Source of the DNA: Gemmatimonadota bacterium
GTDB lineage: Bacteria > Gemmatimonadota > Gemmatimonadetes > Gemmatimonadales > Gemmatimonadaceae
Assembly (NCBI GenBank): GCA_020161135.1
Contig: JAIUOB010000004.1
Span: 124,001 to 188,000, forward strand
Direction of reading: 5' to 3'
Length of the DNA stretch: 64,000 nucleotides
Both the position numbers and the translations under genes were made by a program. Positions 44,742 to 54,047 of this stretch are shown piece after piece; positions within the stretch are counted from its first letter, which is position 1, and every line of letters begins with the position of its first letter. The notes below the pieces were generated by a model. It was not told where the DNA came from and searched no databases. It saw nothing but the letters and a program-made list of their open reading frames with translations.

Positions 44742-46025
44742 TCAAGGCGCGCGGACGGTCCATCCGTCGCCGTCGGCGTCACGGGCGAAGGTCCGGCGCA
44801 ACCGGTCGAGGGCCAGTTGGCCCGCGCGGAAGCGGATCTCATTGCGATCGCCGGGGAGCACGGCGCGCACCGCACGCACGTCCCCGTCGATGTCCGTCGC
44901 CACCCAGACGGTACCCACCGGCTTGTCCGGGGTGCCACCATCGGGGCCGGCGATGCCGGTGATGCCGATGCCGATGCGGGTGCCGAAGCGCTGGCGCACG
45001 CCGGCGGCCATGGCCCGCGCGACGGGCTCGCTCACCGCGCCTTGCGCGTCGAGCGCTTCGGTCGGCACGCCCAGTTCGCGCACCTTCACGTCGTTGTGGT
45101 AGGCGATGACGCCCCCCATGAACGACCGGCTCGAGCCGGGAACGGCGGTGAAGCGCGCTCCGAGCCCGCCGCCCGTGCAGCTCTCGGCCACGGCCACGGT
45201 GGCCTCGCGTGCGGCGCATTCGGCCAGCATGAGCGCGGCGAGGTCATCGTCGCCTTCGCCGTAGATCCAGCGGCCCACCTTTTCGCGCACCCTGACCGCC
45301 GCCGCGTCGAGTGCCCGTTCGGCCTCGCGCGCGGGGAGCGACCAGGAGGTGAGCCGCAGGTCGACGCCGTCGTTGCCGGGGAGGTAGGCAAGCGAGAGCC
45401 CGTCGATGCCACCGGCCAGCTCGCCCAGCCGGTCGGCCAGCGCGCTCTCGGCGATGCTGCAGGTGCGCAGCGTGCGCGAGCGGATGACGGTGCCGCCGGT
45501 GCCGATGCGATCGCGCAAGCGCGGGATGAGCGTATCGGCGAGCATGCCGCGCATTTCACGTGGCACACCCGGGAGCATCGCGACCCAGCGCCCACGCGCG
45601 TCCTCGAGCCAGATGCCGGGGGCCGAGCCGTGCCGATTGCCGAGGATCGTGGCCCCGGTGGGGACCATGGCCTGCTGCCGGTTGCTGGGCGGGAGCGGCT
45701 GTCCGAAGCGCGTGAGCCAGCGCTGTTCGAGCGCGGCGACGATGGACTCGTCCAGCACCATCTGCTGGCCGAAGAGCGCGGCGATGGCCGGCTTGCTCTG
45801 GTCGTCGGCGGTGGGGCCGAGCCCACCGGTGGTGATGACGGCGCCGGTGCGATCGAGGGCGGCCTGTACGGCGTCGGCGATGGCCGCCGCGTCGTCACCG
45901 CAGGTGCTGCGGCGCACGATGCGCGCGCCGAGGGCGGCCAGCTCGCGCGCGAGGTGCGCGGCGTTGGTGTCGATCGTGAAGCCGAGGAGGAGCTCGTCGC
46001 CGATGGTGACGATTTCGAGGTTCAT
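44742..46025 (-). CDS. cinA: CinA-family protein: nicotinamide mononucleotide deamidase / competence-damage domain
   Basis: 427 residues with both CinA parts. The N-terminal molybdopterin-binding-like domain (residues 1-170) has EIVTIGDELLLGFTIDTNAAHLA and TTGGLGPTADD. The C-terminal domain (about 265-420) has VAVAESCTGGGLGARFTAVPGSS and GIGITGIAGPDGGTPDKPVGTV, the deamidase signature that turns NMN into nicotinate mononucleotide for NAD recycling. TAGATT lies exactly 6 nt before the ATG with no ribosome site between, suggesting a leaderless message starting here. Confidence 0.93.
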   Translation of the reverse strand: MNLEIVTIGDELLLGFTIDTNAAHLARELAALGARIVRRSTCGDDAAAIADAVQAALDRTGAVITTGGLGPTADDQSKPAIAALFGQQMVLDESIVAALEQRWLTRFGQPLPPSNRQQAMVPTGATILGNRHGSAPGIWLEDARGRWVAMLPGVPREMRGMLADTLIPRLRDRIGTGGTVIRSRTLRTCSIAESALADRLGELAGGIDGLSLAYLPGNDGVDLRLTSWSLPAREAERALDAAAVRVREKVGRWIYGEGDDDLAALMLAECAAREATVAVAESCTGGGLGARFTAVPGSSRSFMGGVIAYHNDVKVRELGVPTEALDAQGAVSEPVARAMAAGVRQRFGTRIGIGITGIAGPDGGTPDKPVGTVWVATDIDGDVRAVRAVLPGDRNEIRFRAGQLALDRLRRTFARDADGDGWTVRAP

Positions 46026-46074
46026 GCGCGGAATCTAGCGCCCGCGCCCCCGGCGACTCAGGCCCGCAACGCGC

Positions 46075-46749
46075 TCAGGCGGCTCGCAGCACCTGGCCGC
46101 CGTAGCGCCGCAGGTAGAGCCAGAGCGACCACAGCGTGAGCGCCACGGCGCCCACCATGCTCACCACGCCCACGAAGCCATTGAACAACGCGAACGCCCG
46201 CCACGCGGACTCGGTGACCCAGCCGCGGTGCGTGGCCAGCGTGATGGCGAAGAACCAGAAGTAGGCCGCGCCGAGCCAGATGCTCTGGAAGGTGGTCTTC
46301 CACTTGGCCGGACCGATGGCGGCGATGACGAGACCGCGCCGCGCGGCGACCTGCCGGAAGATCGTCATGAACAGCTCGCGCCCGAGCACGATGACCACGA
46401 TCCACAGCGGCAGCGACACCTTGCCGAGCGGCGTGTCGAAGAGGAGCGGCGAGGGCGTCGGGGTGCTGCCGTCGGGGACGACGAAGGCATAGTGCCGTTG
46501 CAGCAGGTACATGGGCACGAGCGTCGCCAGCAGCAGCAGCTTGTCGGCGAGCGGGTCGAGCAGACGGCCGAGGTCGGTGACGAGGTTGCGCTGCCGGGCG
46601 AGGTGCCCGTCCCAGTAGTCGGTGATGGCCGCGACCAGGAAGAGCACGAAGGCGAACAGGCGCGCACTCCACGACGTCGTGAACGGCAGCCACGCGATCA
46701 GCGGCGTCAGGGCGATACGGCCCATGGTGATCGCGTTGGGAAGGTTCAC
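46075..46749 (-). CDS. pgsA: CDP-diacylglycerol-glycerol-3-phosphate 3-phosphatidyltransferase
   Basis: 224 residues, GTG start giving VNLPNAITMGRIALTP, the usual PgsA beginning. The CDP-alcohol phosphotransferase signature D-x2-D-G-x2-A-R-x8-G-x3-D-x3-D reads as DYWDGHLAR, then GRLLDPLAD (about residues 38-63). About six membrane helices follow. It makes phosphatidylglycerophosphate, the precursor of phosphatidylglycerol and cardiolipin. A loop near residues 85-105 (QRHYAFVVPDGSTPTPSP) is longer than in E. coli PgsA. It follows mglA after 17 nt. Confidence 0.9.
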   Translation of the reverse strand: MNLPNAITMGRIALTPLIAWLPFTTSWSARLFAFVLFLVAAITDYWDGHLARQRNLVTDLGRLLDPLADKLLLLATLVPMYLLQRHYAFVVPDGSTPTPSPLLFDTPLGKVSLPLWIVVIVLGRELFMTIFRQVAARRGLVIAAIGPAKWKTTFQSIWLGAAYFWFFAITLATHRGWVTESAWRAFALFNGFVGVVSMVGAVALTLWSLWLYLRRYGGQVLRAA

Positions 46750-46766
46750 GGGGCGGGAAGTGAAGG

Positions 46767-47444
46767 TCAGGCGAGCGTCTTGAGGACCAGCTTGGAGACC
46801 GCCTTCAAGGTATCGAACACACCGTCGCCGGTCACGGCCACGGCCTCGAACCAGGGGACCCGCTCGACCCACTCGCCGGTGGGGAGCTGGGTGACGAGGA
46901 ATTCGCCGGGGCGGAACGGGTCGAGGACGGCGCGCTGGCGCGCCGGGTCGGTGACCTCCCACCCGGGATTGAGCATGGCCTGCAGCTCGTCGAGCGGGGC
47001 CGCGTTGGGGAGGTCGCGCTTGTTGTACTGGATGACGAACGGCATGCGGGTGAGGTCGTAGCCGTAGGCCGCCATGTTGTCGTACAGGTTCTGCATCGAC
47101 TCGACGTTCGCCTCGGCGCGCTCGACCTGCGAGTCGGCGACGAAGACGACGCCGTCGACGCCCTTCAGGATCAGCTTGCGGCTCGCGTTGTAGTACACCT
47201 GCCCCGGCACCGTGTAGAGGTGGAAGCGGGTGCGGAATCCGCGAATGGTGCCGAGGTCGACGGGGAGGAAGTCGAAGAAGAGGGTGCGTTCGGTTTCGGT
47301 CGCGAGCGAGATGAGCTTGCCGCGCGTGTTGGGCGCGACCTTGCCGTAGACGTACTCGAGATTCGTCGTCTTGCCACCGAGTCCGGGGCCGTAGAAGACG
47401 ATTTTGCAGTTGATCTCGCGCGAGGCGTAGTTGATCATCGACAT
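46767..47444 (-). CDS. mglA: MglA-like small Ras-type GTPase
   Basis: 225 residues. P-loop GPGLGGKTT near residues 19-27; the switch II region reads YTVPGQ instead of DxxGQ, the known MglA deviation; NKRD in QYNKRDLP gives guanine specificity. A segment of about 30 residues ([17 protein letters not shown], then [11 protein letters not shown]) before the last helix is longer than in Myxococcus MglA. MglA proteins set cell polarity and motility direction together with a roadblock partner, here encoded 12 nt upstream. A second ATG two codons in is possible. Confidence 0.92.
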   Translation of the reverse strand: MSMINYASREINCKIVFYGPGLGGKTTNLEYVYGKVAPNTRGKLISLATETERTLFFDFLPVDLGTIRGFRTRFHLYTVPGQVYYNASRKLILKGVDGVVFVADSQVERAEANVESMQNLYDNMAAYGYDLTRMPFVIQYNKRDLPNAAPLDELQAMLNPGWEVTDPARQRAVLDPFRPGEFLVTQLPTGEWVERVPWFEAVAVTGDGVFDTLKAVSKLVLKTLA

Positions 47445-47456
47445 CGCCGCGGCTCC

Positions 47457-47945
47457 TTACTGGAAGAGGCGGTCGATTTCGTCTTCCGCGCCGGCGAGGA
47501 AGCCCGGCGGCGTGTTCTCGCCGGAGCCGCCGCGCGCGAACACGGCCTCGAAGATGCGCGAGAGCTCGTCCACCGCCGACTTCATGCGCAGGCGCACGAG
47601 GCCGAGGGTGGTGCGGTTGTCGAAGAGCACCACGAGGATGACGCGCCGCGCGATGTCGGCGAGGTACATCGACTCCTTCTCGCCCTGATGGAAGAGGACG
47701 CTGAAGTCACTCTCCCCGATGAGGCGCGCGAGCTGGTCGTTGGCGCTGAAGTCTGCGGCCGTGAGGGTGGCGAACGCCGTCGCATCGAACTGCGGCGGTT
47801 CGCCGACGGTGGCCACGAGCTGCCCGCTGCGATCGACAAGCAGGGCGCAGCGCGCCTTGGCGTCGTACAGGAAGCGCTGCAGGGTGATGGTGATGGCCCC
47901 GAAGTCGTCCTCGGTGAACGACCAGGTGGCGGCGCCAATGGGCAT
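47457..47945 (-). CDS. Roadblock/LC7-domain protein, probable MglA partner (MglB-like)
   Basis: 162 residues. A roadblock fold (about residues 15-125): CALLVDRSGQLVATVG is the central strand pair, followed by DFSANDQLARLIGESDFSVLFHQGEKESMYLADI and a strand VILVVLFDNRTTLGLVRLRM. The C-terminal 40 residues are acidic (AGAEDEIDRLF). Roadblock proteins such as MglB act as GTPase-activating proteins for MglA. The gene directly precedes mglA by 12 nt and shares its operon. The 169-nt gap upstream contains the GC-rich start region of the unit and no gene I can support. Confidence 0.87.
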   Translation of the reverse strand: MPIGAATWSFTEDDFGAITITLQRFLYDAKARCALLVDRSGQLVATVGEPPQFDATAFATLTAADFSANDQLARLIGESDFSVLFHQGEKESMYLADIARRVILVVLFDNRTTLGLVRLRMKSAVDELSRIFEAVFARGGSGENTPPGFLAGAEDEIDRLFQ

Positions 47946-48114
47946 CGGGCGTGGTGCGAAAGAGAGTCGGAGCGAAGCGGGTCGCGGCGCGCCCCCGTCA
48001 CACGGCTGGCATGGCGGGTCCCGGACCGCGCCGCACGTCGTCTATCTACGCGCAGGCGGGATGAAAGTAACCGACGGGCCCGTGCTGGCGCATGGGGCGC
48101 ACGCGGCGCCGTCG

Positions 48115-48702
48115 CTACATCTCGCGGCGGGCGGTCAGTGCCTGCGCGATCGTCACACCGTCGGCATACTCGAGGTCACCACCCACAGGCAGGCCACGGG
48201 CGATACGGGTGACCCGCCCGACGCGCCCCGCGAGCTGACGCTGGAGGTACAGCGCCGTGGCATCGCCCTCGAGCGAGGGGTTGGTGGCGAGGATCACCTC
48301 CTGCACCCCCTCGGGTGAGAGCCGGGAAAGCAAGCCGTCGATGGTGAGATCGTCTGGCCCCACCCCGTCGAGCGGCGACAGGCGCCCTCCCAGCACGTGG
48401 TAGCGCCCCCGGAACTCGCCCGACCGCTCGATGCTGGCAATGTCGCTGGGCTGCTCCACGACGCACACGAGTGCGCCGTCGCGGCGCGGGTCGGCGCAGA
48501 TCGCGCACAACGGCGCCTCGGTGAGGTTGTGGCACCGCGTGCAGGGGTGCACCCGCTCGGTCAGGGCGACGAGCGCGTCGGCCAGACGACGGCTCTGCTC
48601 CGCGGGCTGGCGCAGCAGATGGTACGTCAGGCGCAGCGCCGTCTTGCGCCCGATGCCCGGGAGCCGCGCGAGCTCGCCGGTGAGGTCGTCGATGGCCGAC
48701 AC
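48115..48702 (-). CDS. recR: Recombination protein RecR
   Basis: 195 residues, GTG start (VSAIDDLTGELARLPGIGRKTALR). Helix-hairpin-helix at the N-terminus, a C4 zinc finger (CTRCHNLTEAPLCAICADPRRD, in two parts), a Toprim domain (VCVVEQPSDIASIERSGEFRGRYHVL, then EVILATNPSLEGDATALYL) and a Walker-like C-terminal end (IARGLPVGGDLEYADGVTIAQAL). It loads RecA at gaps with RecF or RecO. The order dnaX-ybaB-recR is widely conserved; spacing to ybaB is 7 nt. Confidence 0.95.
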   Translation of the reverse strand: MSAIDDLTGELARLPGIGRKTALRLTYHLLRQPAEQSRRLADALVALTERVHPCTRCHNLTEAPLCAICADPRRDGALVCVVEQPSDIASIERSGEFRGRYHVLGGRLSPLDGVGPDDLTIDGLLSRLSPEGVQEVILATNPSLEGDATALYLQRQLAGRVGRVTRIARGLPVGGDLEYADGVTIAQALTARREM

Positions 48703-48709
48703 GCCGCGA

Positions 48710-49024
48710 TCAGAACGGCAGCTTGAACGGCAGGTCGATGCCGCCGGTGACCTTCTGCATCTCCATCTGCATCGCTTCGGCGGCCTTCTTCTGCGCTTCG
48801 GCCACGGCCACGACGACCAGGTCCTCGAGCATCTCGATGTCGGCGGGATTCACGACCGCCGGATCGAGCTTGAGGCGCTTGAGCTGCATCTTGCCGTCGA
48901 CATCGGCGGTCACGAGCCCCCCGCCGGCGAGGGCGCTGAAGGTGCGGTTGGAGAGCTCTTCCTGCATGGCCGCCATGCGGCCCTGCATCTCCTTCACCTG
49001 GCCCATCATCTTGAACAGATCCAT
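48710..49024 (-). CDS. ybaB: YbaB/EbfC-family nucleoid-associated protein
   Basis: 104 residues. A small dimeric DNA-binding protein. MDLFKMMGQVKEMQGRMAAMQEEL is the N-terminal helix, then the central beta-sheet (GGGLVTADVDGKMQLKRLKLDP) and a C-terminal helix (DLVVVAVAEAQKKAAEAM). It lies between dnaX (15 nt gap) and recR (7 nt gap), the standard location. Confidence 0.94.
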   Translation of the reverse strand: MDLFKMMGQVKEMQGRMAAMQEELSNRTFSALAGGGLVTADVDGKMQLKRLKLDPAVVNPADIEMLEDLVVVAVAEAQKKAAEAMQMEMQKVTGGIDLPFKLPF

Positions 49025-49039
49025 GCGTCGTCCGTGTGG

Positions 49040-50836
49040 TCAGTCGAGGATTTCGAGATCGAGCGCCTTGACCGCCGCTTCCAGGAGCGGCGCGCGGCGC
49101 GCGGCGTGTGAGGTGCGCTGCTTCTGCACGTCGTCGGCGGTGAGCCGACGCGTGGGGGTGCCGGCCGTCGCCGCGCTGGTCGCCGGCGCCGCGCCGGGGG
49201 TACCGTCGCGCTTGAGCGTGAACGTGCGCACCCCCTCGAAGGTGGCCTGCAGCGCCGCCAACACATCGCTCCGCGCCTGCTCGGCCGCGTGGGCCCAGGT
49301 GTCGTCGGCGGCGGCGTAGCCGATGGTGAGCGCGCCCTCGCCGGAGATGGCGACGGGGCGGAGGTGCGAGAGCCCCTGGGCGACCATGCCGCGCCCGCGC
49401 GCGCGGAGCGCATCGCACACCGCGCTCCAGCCGCGTTCGACTTCGTCGAGCAACGGGGCCGGCGCGCCACTCACGCGTTCGGGCGCAACGGCGGGCGACG
49501 GCGGTGGCGCCGCCGCGGCCGCCTCCTGCGCGCGTGCGGCGGCGGCCGCCGCACGCTGCGTGGCCGACGTGGGCACGGGCGGTGCGAGCGCCGGGGCCAC
49601 CGCCGCCGGTGGCGCCGGAGGCAACGCGTGGGCCGATGCCACGCGCTGTTCGTGCGCGACGCGGCGCGGCGGCGGGTCGTCGTGGCCACCCTCCGCGAAT
49701 CCCTTCAGCACTTCCTCCAGCTCGATGGTGCGATCGAGCAGTGCGAAGCGCACCAGCAGCGTCTCGAGGAGCAACTGCGGCTGTCCGCTGCGGCGGTACA
49801 TCGGCTCGAGCTCGAGCAGCGCATGCAGCATGCGCAGCAGGTCGTTGGCGGCGTGTCGCCCCACACGCTCGGCCAGCGCCGCGCGCAGGCGCTCCGGCAA
49901 CTCCGGCGGGGTGCCGCCCAGCGCGAGCGCGAGTTGCGCTCGCAGCAGGTCACCCAACCCCGCGAGCACCAGCGCGAAGTCGACGCCCGCGTCGGCCAGC
50001 CGCTGCACCGCGGGAAACACGTCGGCAGCCCGGCGGTCGGCCACGAGGTCGAGCAGCGCGAGGTACTCCTCGTCCGGCACGAGGCCCAATGCCGTGTGCA
50101 CGCGTGCCGTGGTCACCTCGGCCGTCTCCCCGACCGAAAGCACCTGGTCGGTGAGTGACAGCGCATCACGCAAGCCGCCGTCGGCGGCGCGCGCGATGAG
50201 GCCCAGCGCATCCGGCTCGAAGGCGACCTGTTCCTCGGTGAGGACCGCGGCGAGGCGCTCGCGAATCTCCGCTGGACCGATGCGCTTGAGGTCGAAGCGC
50301 TGCAGGCGCGAGAGCACCGGCGCAGCCGCCTGGGCGATCTTCTGCGGCTCCGTGGTGGCGAAGACGAACACGACGCGTGGCGGTGGCTCCTCCAGCACCT
50401 TGAGCAGTGCGTTCCACGCCTCGCGCGTGAGCATGTGCGCCTCGTCGACGATGTACACCTTGTAGCGATCGTCGCCCGAGGGGGCGTACATGGCGCGTTC
50501 GCGCAGCTCACGCGCATCGTCGACGCCGCGATTGGAGGCGGCGTCGATCTCGACCACGTCGAGCGAGGCCGACCCGCTCCAGATGCGCTGGCAACTGCCG
50601 CACTGCCCGCAGGGTTCGCCGGCGAGGGCCGGATCGCCGCGGCGCTCGCAGTTGAGCGCCATGGCCAGCACACGGGCCAGCGTGGTCTTGCCCGTGCCGC
50701 GGGGGCCACACAGCAGGTAGCCGTGCGCGACCCGGTCGCGGGCGATGGCCCCCTTGAGCGTGTTCGCGACGTGCGACTGGACCGCGACGGTCGCGAAGTT
50801 CCGCGGGCGGTATTTCCGGGCGAGGGCGAGCGACAT
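49040..50836 (-). CDS. dnaX: DNA polymerase III subunits gamma/tau
   Basis: 598 residues. Clamp-loader ATPase: Walker A GPRGTGKTT (about residues 45-53), zinc site with CERRGDPALAGEPCGQCGSC, DEAHML Walker B, sensor 1 FVFATTEP and the SLTDQVLS sensor 2 helix. After residue 370 comes an alanine/proline-rich tau-like tail, then a folded C-terminal region with YAAADDTWAHAAEQAR. TAGATT is 6 nt before the ATG with no ribosome site, so the message is probably leaderless. The frameshift-based gamma form cannot be judged by eye; I see no clear slippery A-run. Confidence 0.94.
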   Translation of the reverse strand: MSLALARKYRPRNFATVAVQSHVANTLKGAIARDRVAHGYLLCGPRGTGKTTLARVLAMALNCERRGDPALAGEPCGQCGSCQRIWSGSASLDVVEIDAASNRGVDDARELRERAMYAPSGDDRYKVYIVDEAHMLTREAWNALLKVLEEPPPRVVFVFATTEPQKIAQAAAPVLSRLQRFDLKRIGPAEIRERLAAVLTEEQVAFEPDALGLIARAADGGLRDALSLTDQVLSVGETAEVTTARVHTALGLVPDEEYLALLDLVADRRAADVFPAVQRLADAGVDFALVLAGLGDLLRAQLALALGGTPPELPERLRAALAERVGRHAANDLLRMLHALLELEPMYRRSGQPQLLLETLLVRFALLDRTIELEEVLKGFAEGGHDDPPPRRVAHEQRVASAHALPPAPPAAVAPALAPPVPTSATQRAAAAAARAQEAAAAAPPPSPAVAPERVSGAPAPLLDEVERGWSAVCDALRARGRGMVAQGLSHLRPVAISGEGALTIGYAAADDTWAHAAEQARSDVLAALQATFEGVRTFTLKRDGTPGAAPATSAATAGTPTRRLTADDVQKQRTSHAARRAPLLEAAVKALDLEILD

Positions 50837-50998
50837 CCCGGGAATCTAAAGACCGGGGGCGAACCCGCCGACACTTCCGGCGATCCCCCTTCTCAGCCCC
50901 GGAGATTTCGCCGTCGTGCCTGCCTTCGTCACGTTCCGCCTGCGGCCCACCCCGTCACCGGACGTGTCGGCGGCGGGGGGTACCGGGTCCAGCCGCCC

Positions 50999-52732
50999 GT
51001 GAACCCGTCGCATCCGGACGTGACGGCGCTCCGCGCGGCGCTGGTGGAACATGCGCGCGATCTCATCCTGGTCGTGGACGAGGCCAGCCGGATCCGCTAC
51101 GCGAGCCCGTCGGCACAGGCGCTTCTTGGCGTCGATGCCGAGGCCCTGTCGGGACGTGTGGGCACCGCCCTGCTCCACCCCGATGACATGGACGTCGCCC
51201 GACTCGCCCTGGCGCGGCTGGTGCAGCATCCGGCGTCCGCCGAGACCTTCACGTGCCGTGTGCGCGGTGAGGCCGGCCAGTGGCGTTGGATGGAAGCCTG
51301 CGGCAGCAACGCCCTGGCGGTGCCGACCATCGGTGGGCTCGTGTTCACGCTGCGTGACATCACCGCGAAGCGGGAGCTCGAAGGCCGCCTCGAGTGGCAG
51401 GCCTTCCACGACCCGCTCACCGGTCTCGCGAATCGGGTGCTGTTCACCGACCGCGTGTCGCACGCCCTGTCGCGCCGCTCCCGCGCGCCCATCGATGTGG
51501 GCGTGCTGTTCATCGACCTCGACCACCTCAAGAAGGTCAACGACTCGCTGGGCCACGCCGCCGGTGACGCGCTGCTGCGCGAAGCGGCGCGGCGCATCCA
51601 GCAGTCGGTGCGTGCCGCCGACACGGTGGCACGTCTGGGCGGCGATGAGTTTGCCGTACTGCTGGAGGATTCCAGCGCGGCCGAGTGCCTCGAGACAGCG
51701 GAGCGCCTGCTCACACAGCTCACGCGCCCCTTCGTGATCGAGGCGCGCGAGGTGGTGTGTGGCGCCAGCATCGGCGTTGCCCTGGCAGACGCCGGCGCGA
51801 ACGTCGATGACGTCGTGCGCGATGCCGATGTGGCGATGTACGTCGCGAAGGCCGAAGGTCGCGGACGTGTCGTGCAGTTTGCCCCGGCCATGCGGGCCGA
51901 GGTGGCCGAGCGCCTGCTGCTGGGTGCCGACCTGCGTCGCGCGATCGCGGAGGAGACGCTCGCGGTGCACTACCAGCCGCAGTTCGACCTCGCGCGGGGC
52001 GTGGTGACGGGGGCCGAGGCGTTGCTGCGGTGGATGCATCCGACACGCGGCGAGATTGCCCCGTCGCGCTTCGTGCCGATTGCCGAACAGGCCGGGCTCA
52101 TGTCCGAGCTGGGGCGGTTCGTGCTGCGCACGGCGTGCCGTGACGCCGCCGCCTGGCGCGGTGCGTGCCCGCTGCCGCTCGGCCTGTCGGTGAACATCGG
52201 CACACGACACCTGCATGAGACGGGCGTCGTGGCCGACATCACGGGTGCGCTGTCCGCCGCGGGGCTGCCGGCCACGCTGCTCACGATCGAGCTGACGGAA
52301 TCGGCGCTGCTGCAGGGCGCGACGCCGGCGGTGGGCGTGCTGCGCGCACTCGACGCGTACGGTGTGGGCATCGCCATCGACGACTTCGGCACGGGTGTGT
52401 CGTCGCTGGCCAACCTGCGCACGCTGCCCGTGCGTCGCCTCAAGATCGATCGTCGCTTCGTGACGGCGCTGGGGCAGCCGGGCGCCGACGACGCGCTCGC
52501 GCGCGCGATCATCGCGCTGGGCGGTGCGCTGGGGCTCACGACCGTGGCCGAGGGCATCGAGACAAGCGCACAGCTTGCAGAGCTGCGGGCGCTGGGCTGC
52601 CCGACGGGCCAGGGGTACCTGCTGGCGCACCCGCTGCCGGCCGCGCAGTTCATCGCCGCGGTGCAGGACGGCGCGCTGCAGCGTCATGGGTCGGCGCTGG
52701 TGGGCGCCCTGACGGCGGCGGCGGCGGCCTGA
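50999..52732 (+). CDS. PAS-GGDEF-EAL protein, cyclic di-GMP turnover
   Basis: 577 residues, GTG start. PAS domain (about 12-125), GGDEF domain (about 135-295) and EAL domain (about 310-560). Both catalytic sites look intact: GGDEF in ARLGGDEFAVL with an RxxD inhibitory site (RAAD) nine residues before it, and EALLRW at the EAL motif followed by DDFGTGVSSL and the substrate-binding TVAEGIET. No membrane segment or signal peptide, so it should be cytosolic and could both make and break cyclic di-GMP. It is divergent from dnaX. The 162-nt gap between them shows no further gene. Confidence 0.9.
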   Translation: MNPSHPDVTALRAALVEHARDLILVVDEASRIRYASPSAQALLGVDAEALSGRVGTALLHPDDMDVARLALARLVQHPASAETFTCRVRGEAGQWRWMEACGSNALAVPTIGGLVFTLRDITAKRELEGRLEWQAFHDPLTGLANRVLFTDRVSHALSRRSRAPIDVGVLFIDLDHLKKVNDSLGHAAGDALLREAARRIQQSVRAADTVARLGGDEFAVLLEDSSAAECLETAERLLTQLTRPFVIEAREVVCGASIGVALADAGANVDDVVRDADVAMYVAKAEGRGRVVQFAPAMRAEVAERLLLGADLRRAIAEETLAVHYQPQFDLARGVVTGAEALLRWMHPTRGEIAPSRFVPIAEQAGLMSELGRFVLRTACRDAAAWRGACPLPLGLSVNIGTRHLHETGVVADITGALSAAGLPATLLTIELTESALLQGATPAVGVLRALDAYGVGIAIDDFGTGVSSLANLRTLPVRRLKIDRRFVTALGQPGADDALARAIIALGGALGLTTVAEGIETSAQLAELRALGCPTGQGYLLAHPLPAAQFIAAVQDGALQRHGSALVGALTAAAAA

Positions 52733-52750
52733 ACGCTCACGCGTTCAGGC
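52727..52750 (+). terminator. Hairpin across the GGDEF-EAL stop codon
   Basis: GCCTGAACGC (52727-52736) and GCGTTCAGGC (52741-52750) form a perfect 10-bp stem with the loop TCAC; the TGA stop is inside the left arm. No T-run follows on this strand. Confidence 0.5.
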
Positions 52751-52758
52751 ACAGGATC

Positions 52759-52808
52759 AAAAAAAGCGCGCGGGGGCAGCGCTCGTATCGAGCGCTCCCT
52801 CCGCGCGC
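52759..52808 (-). terminator. Rho-independent terminator, minus strand
   Basis: Read on the minus strand, GCGCGCGG and CCGCGCGC (52766-52773 and 52801-52808) enclose a second perfect stem AGCGCTCG/CGAGCGCT with a 3-nt loop, followed by seven T (A7 at 52759-52765). This is the clearest intrinsic terminator in the window and should end the threonine aldolase unit 200 nt upstream. The intervening stretch has a further hairpin, CATCCGC/GCGGATG (52909-52928), and no gene I can support. Confidence 0.8.
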
Positions 52809-53009
52809 AGTGCTCCGGGCCTGACGAAGCGACGACAGGATCCACGTACCGCTGCTACCTTCGGGGTCCTGACGGGGTTGGCGGGCTGACGCCCTCCGGG
52901 ACCCGGAGCATCCGCAAGTTAGCGGATGGTGCGTGCGTGGTACAACTGCTGTCGTGAGCCGTGTGCGATGAGGAGACTGGGCCGTGGGCCGTGGGCCTCG
53001 AGCCGGGAG

Positions 53010-54047
53010 TCAACCGGCGAAGGTGGCTTCGATGGCCTGCGCGATGCGAGGGGCGGCCTCCGCGACGCGATCCGCGGGCGCGTCGAGGTGCGTGACGGCG
53101 CGCACGCGCGACGCAGTCCACACGCCGATGCGCACGCCGAGCGCGAGGGCGCGCGCCTGCACCTCGGCCGCGCGCGGCGCGGGCAGGTCGATCATGACGA
53201 TGTTCGTGTCCGGCGGCACGACCCGCGCACCCGCGACCCCGTCGACAACCGACGCAAGTTGGCGGGCGGCCGCGTGATCGTCGGCGATGCGCGCGAGGTG
53301 ATGCTCGAGCGCATGGTGCGCCGCCGCGGTGATGACACCGCTTTGCCGCATGCCGCCCCCGAAGCGCTTCCGCGCGATCCGTGCGCGGCGGATGGCTTCG
53401 GCGCTGCCGGCGAGACAGGCGCCAATGGGTGCGCCGAGCCCCTTGGAGAAGGAGACCATGACGGTGTCGGCCGTTGCGGCAAACGCTTCGAGGGCGGTGC
53501 CGCTGCGCGCTGCGGCGTTCCAGAGGCGCGCACCGTCGAGGTGCACGGGAAGGCCAAGGCGATCGGCCACCGTGCGGATGGCGCGCAGTTCGTCGAGGCT
53601 GCTGACGACACCACCGGCCCCATTGTGCGTGTTCTCGACGCACACCACGCTCGCCTCGGGCGCGTCGGCGCTGGGCGTGCGCACGAACGCCTCGAGATCG
53701 GCCGCACGCATCACCAGCCCCACGGGCTTCACGGGCCGCACCTGCATGCCGCACAGCGCGGCGGTTGCGGCCACTTCCGAGTGCACGATGTGCGCTTCGG
53801 CGTCGACGTACACCTCGGTACCCGGCGCGCCGAGCACCCAGAGCGCCGCCTGGTTGGCCATGGTGCCGCTGGGAAAGAACAGTGCGCGCTCCTTGCCCAG
53901 GCGCTCGGCCACCGCGGCCTCGAAGCGCTTCGTGGTTGGATCGTCCTGCAGCACATCGTCGCCGACTTCGGCCTCGGCCATGGCGCGCCGCATCGCGGCA
54001 GTGGGGCGGGTGACGGTGTCGCTGCGAAGGTCGAGGGGCGCGGTCAC
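53010..54047 (-). CDS. ltaE: Low-specificity L-threonine aldolase
   Basis: 345 residues, GTG start overlapping the YihY stop (GTGA). PLP enzyme cleaving threonine or allo-threonine to glycine and acetaldehyde. Start motif [19 protein letters not shown], then [17 protein letters not shown], the stacking and aspartate region [14 protein letters not shown], and the PLP lysine in [12 protein letters not shown]. Length and motif order are standard. It is the last gene of the YtxH-YihY-ltaE unit. Confidence 0.93.
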   Translation of the reverse strand: MTAPLDLRSDTVTRPTAAMRRAMAEAEVGDDVLQDDPTTKRFEAAVAERLGKERALFFPSGTMANQAALWVLGAPGTEVYVDAEAHIVHSEVAATAALCGMQVRPVKPVGLVMRAADLEAFVRTPSADAPEASVVCVENTHNGAGGVVSSLDELRAIRTVADRLGLPVHLDGARLWNAAARSGTALEAFAATADTVMVSFSKGLGAPIGACLAGSAEAIRRARIARKRFGGGMRQSGVITAAAHHALEHHLARIADDHAAARQLASVVDGVAGARVVPPDTNIVMIDLPAPRAAEVQARALALGVRIGVWTASRVRAVTHLDAPADRVAEAAPRIAQAIEATFAG

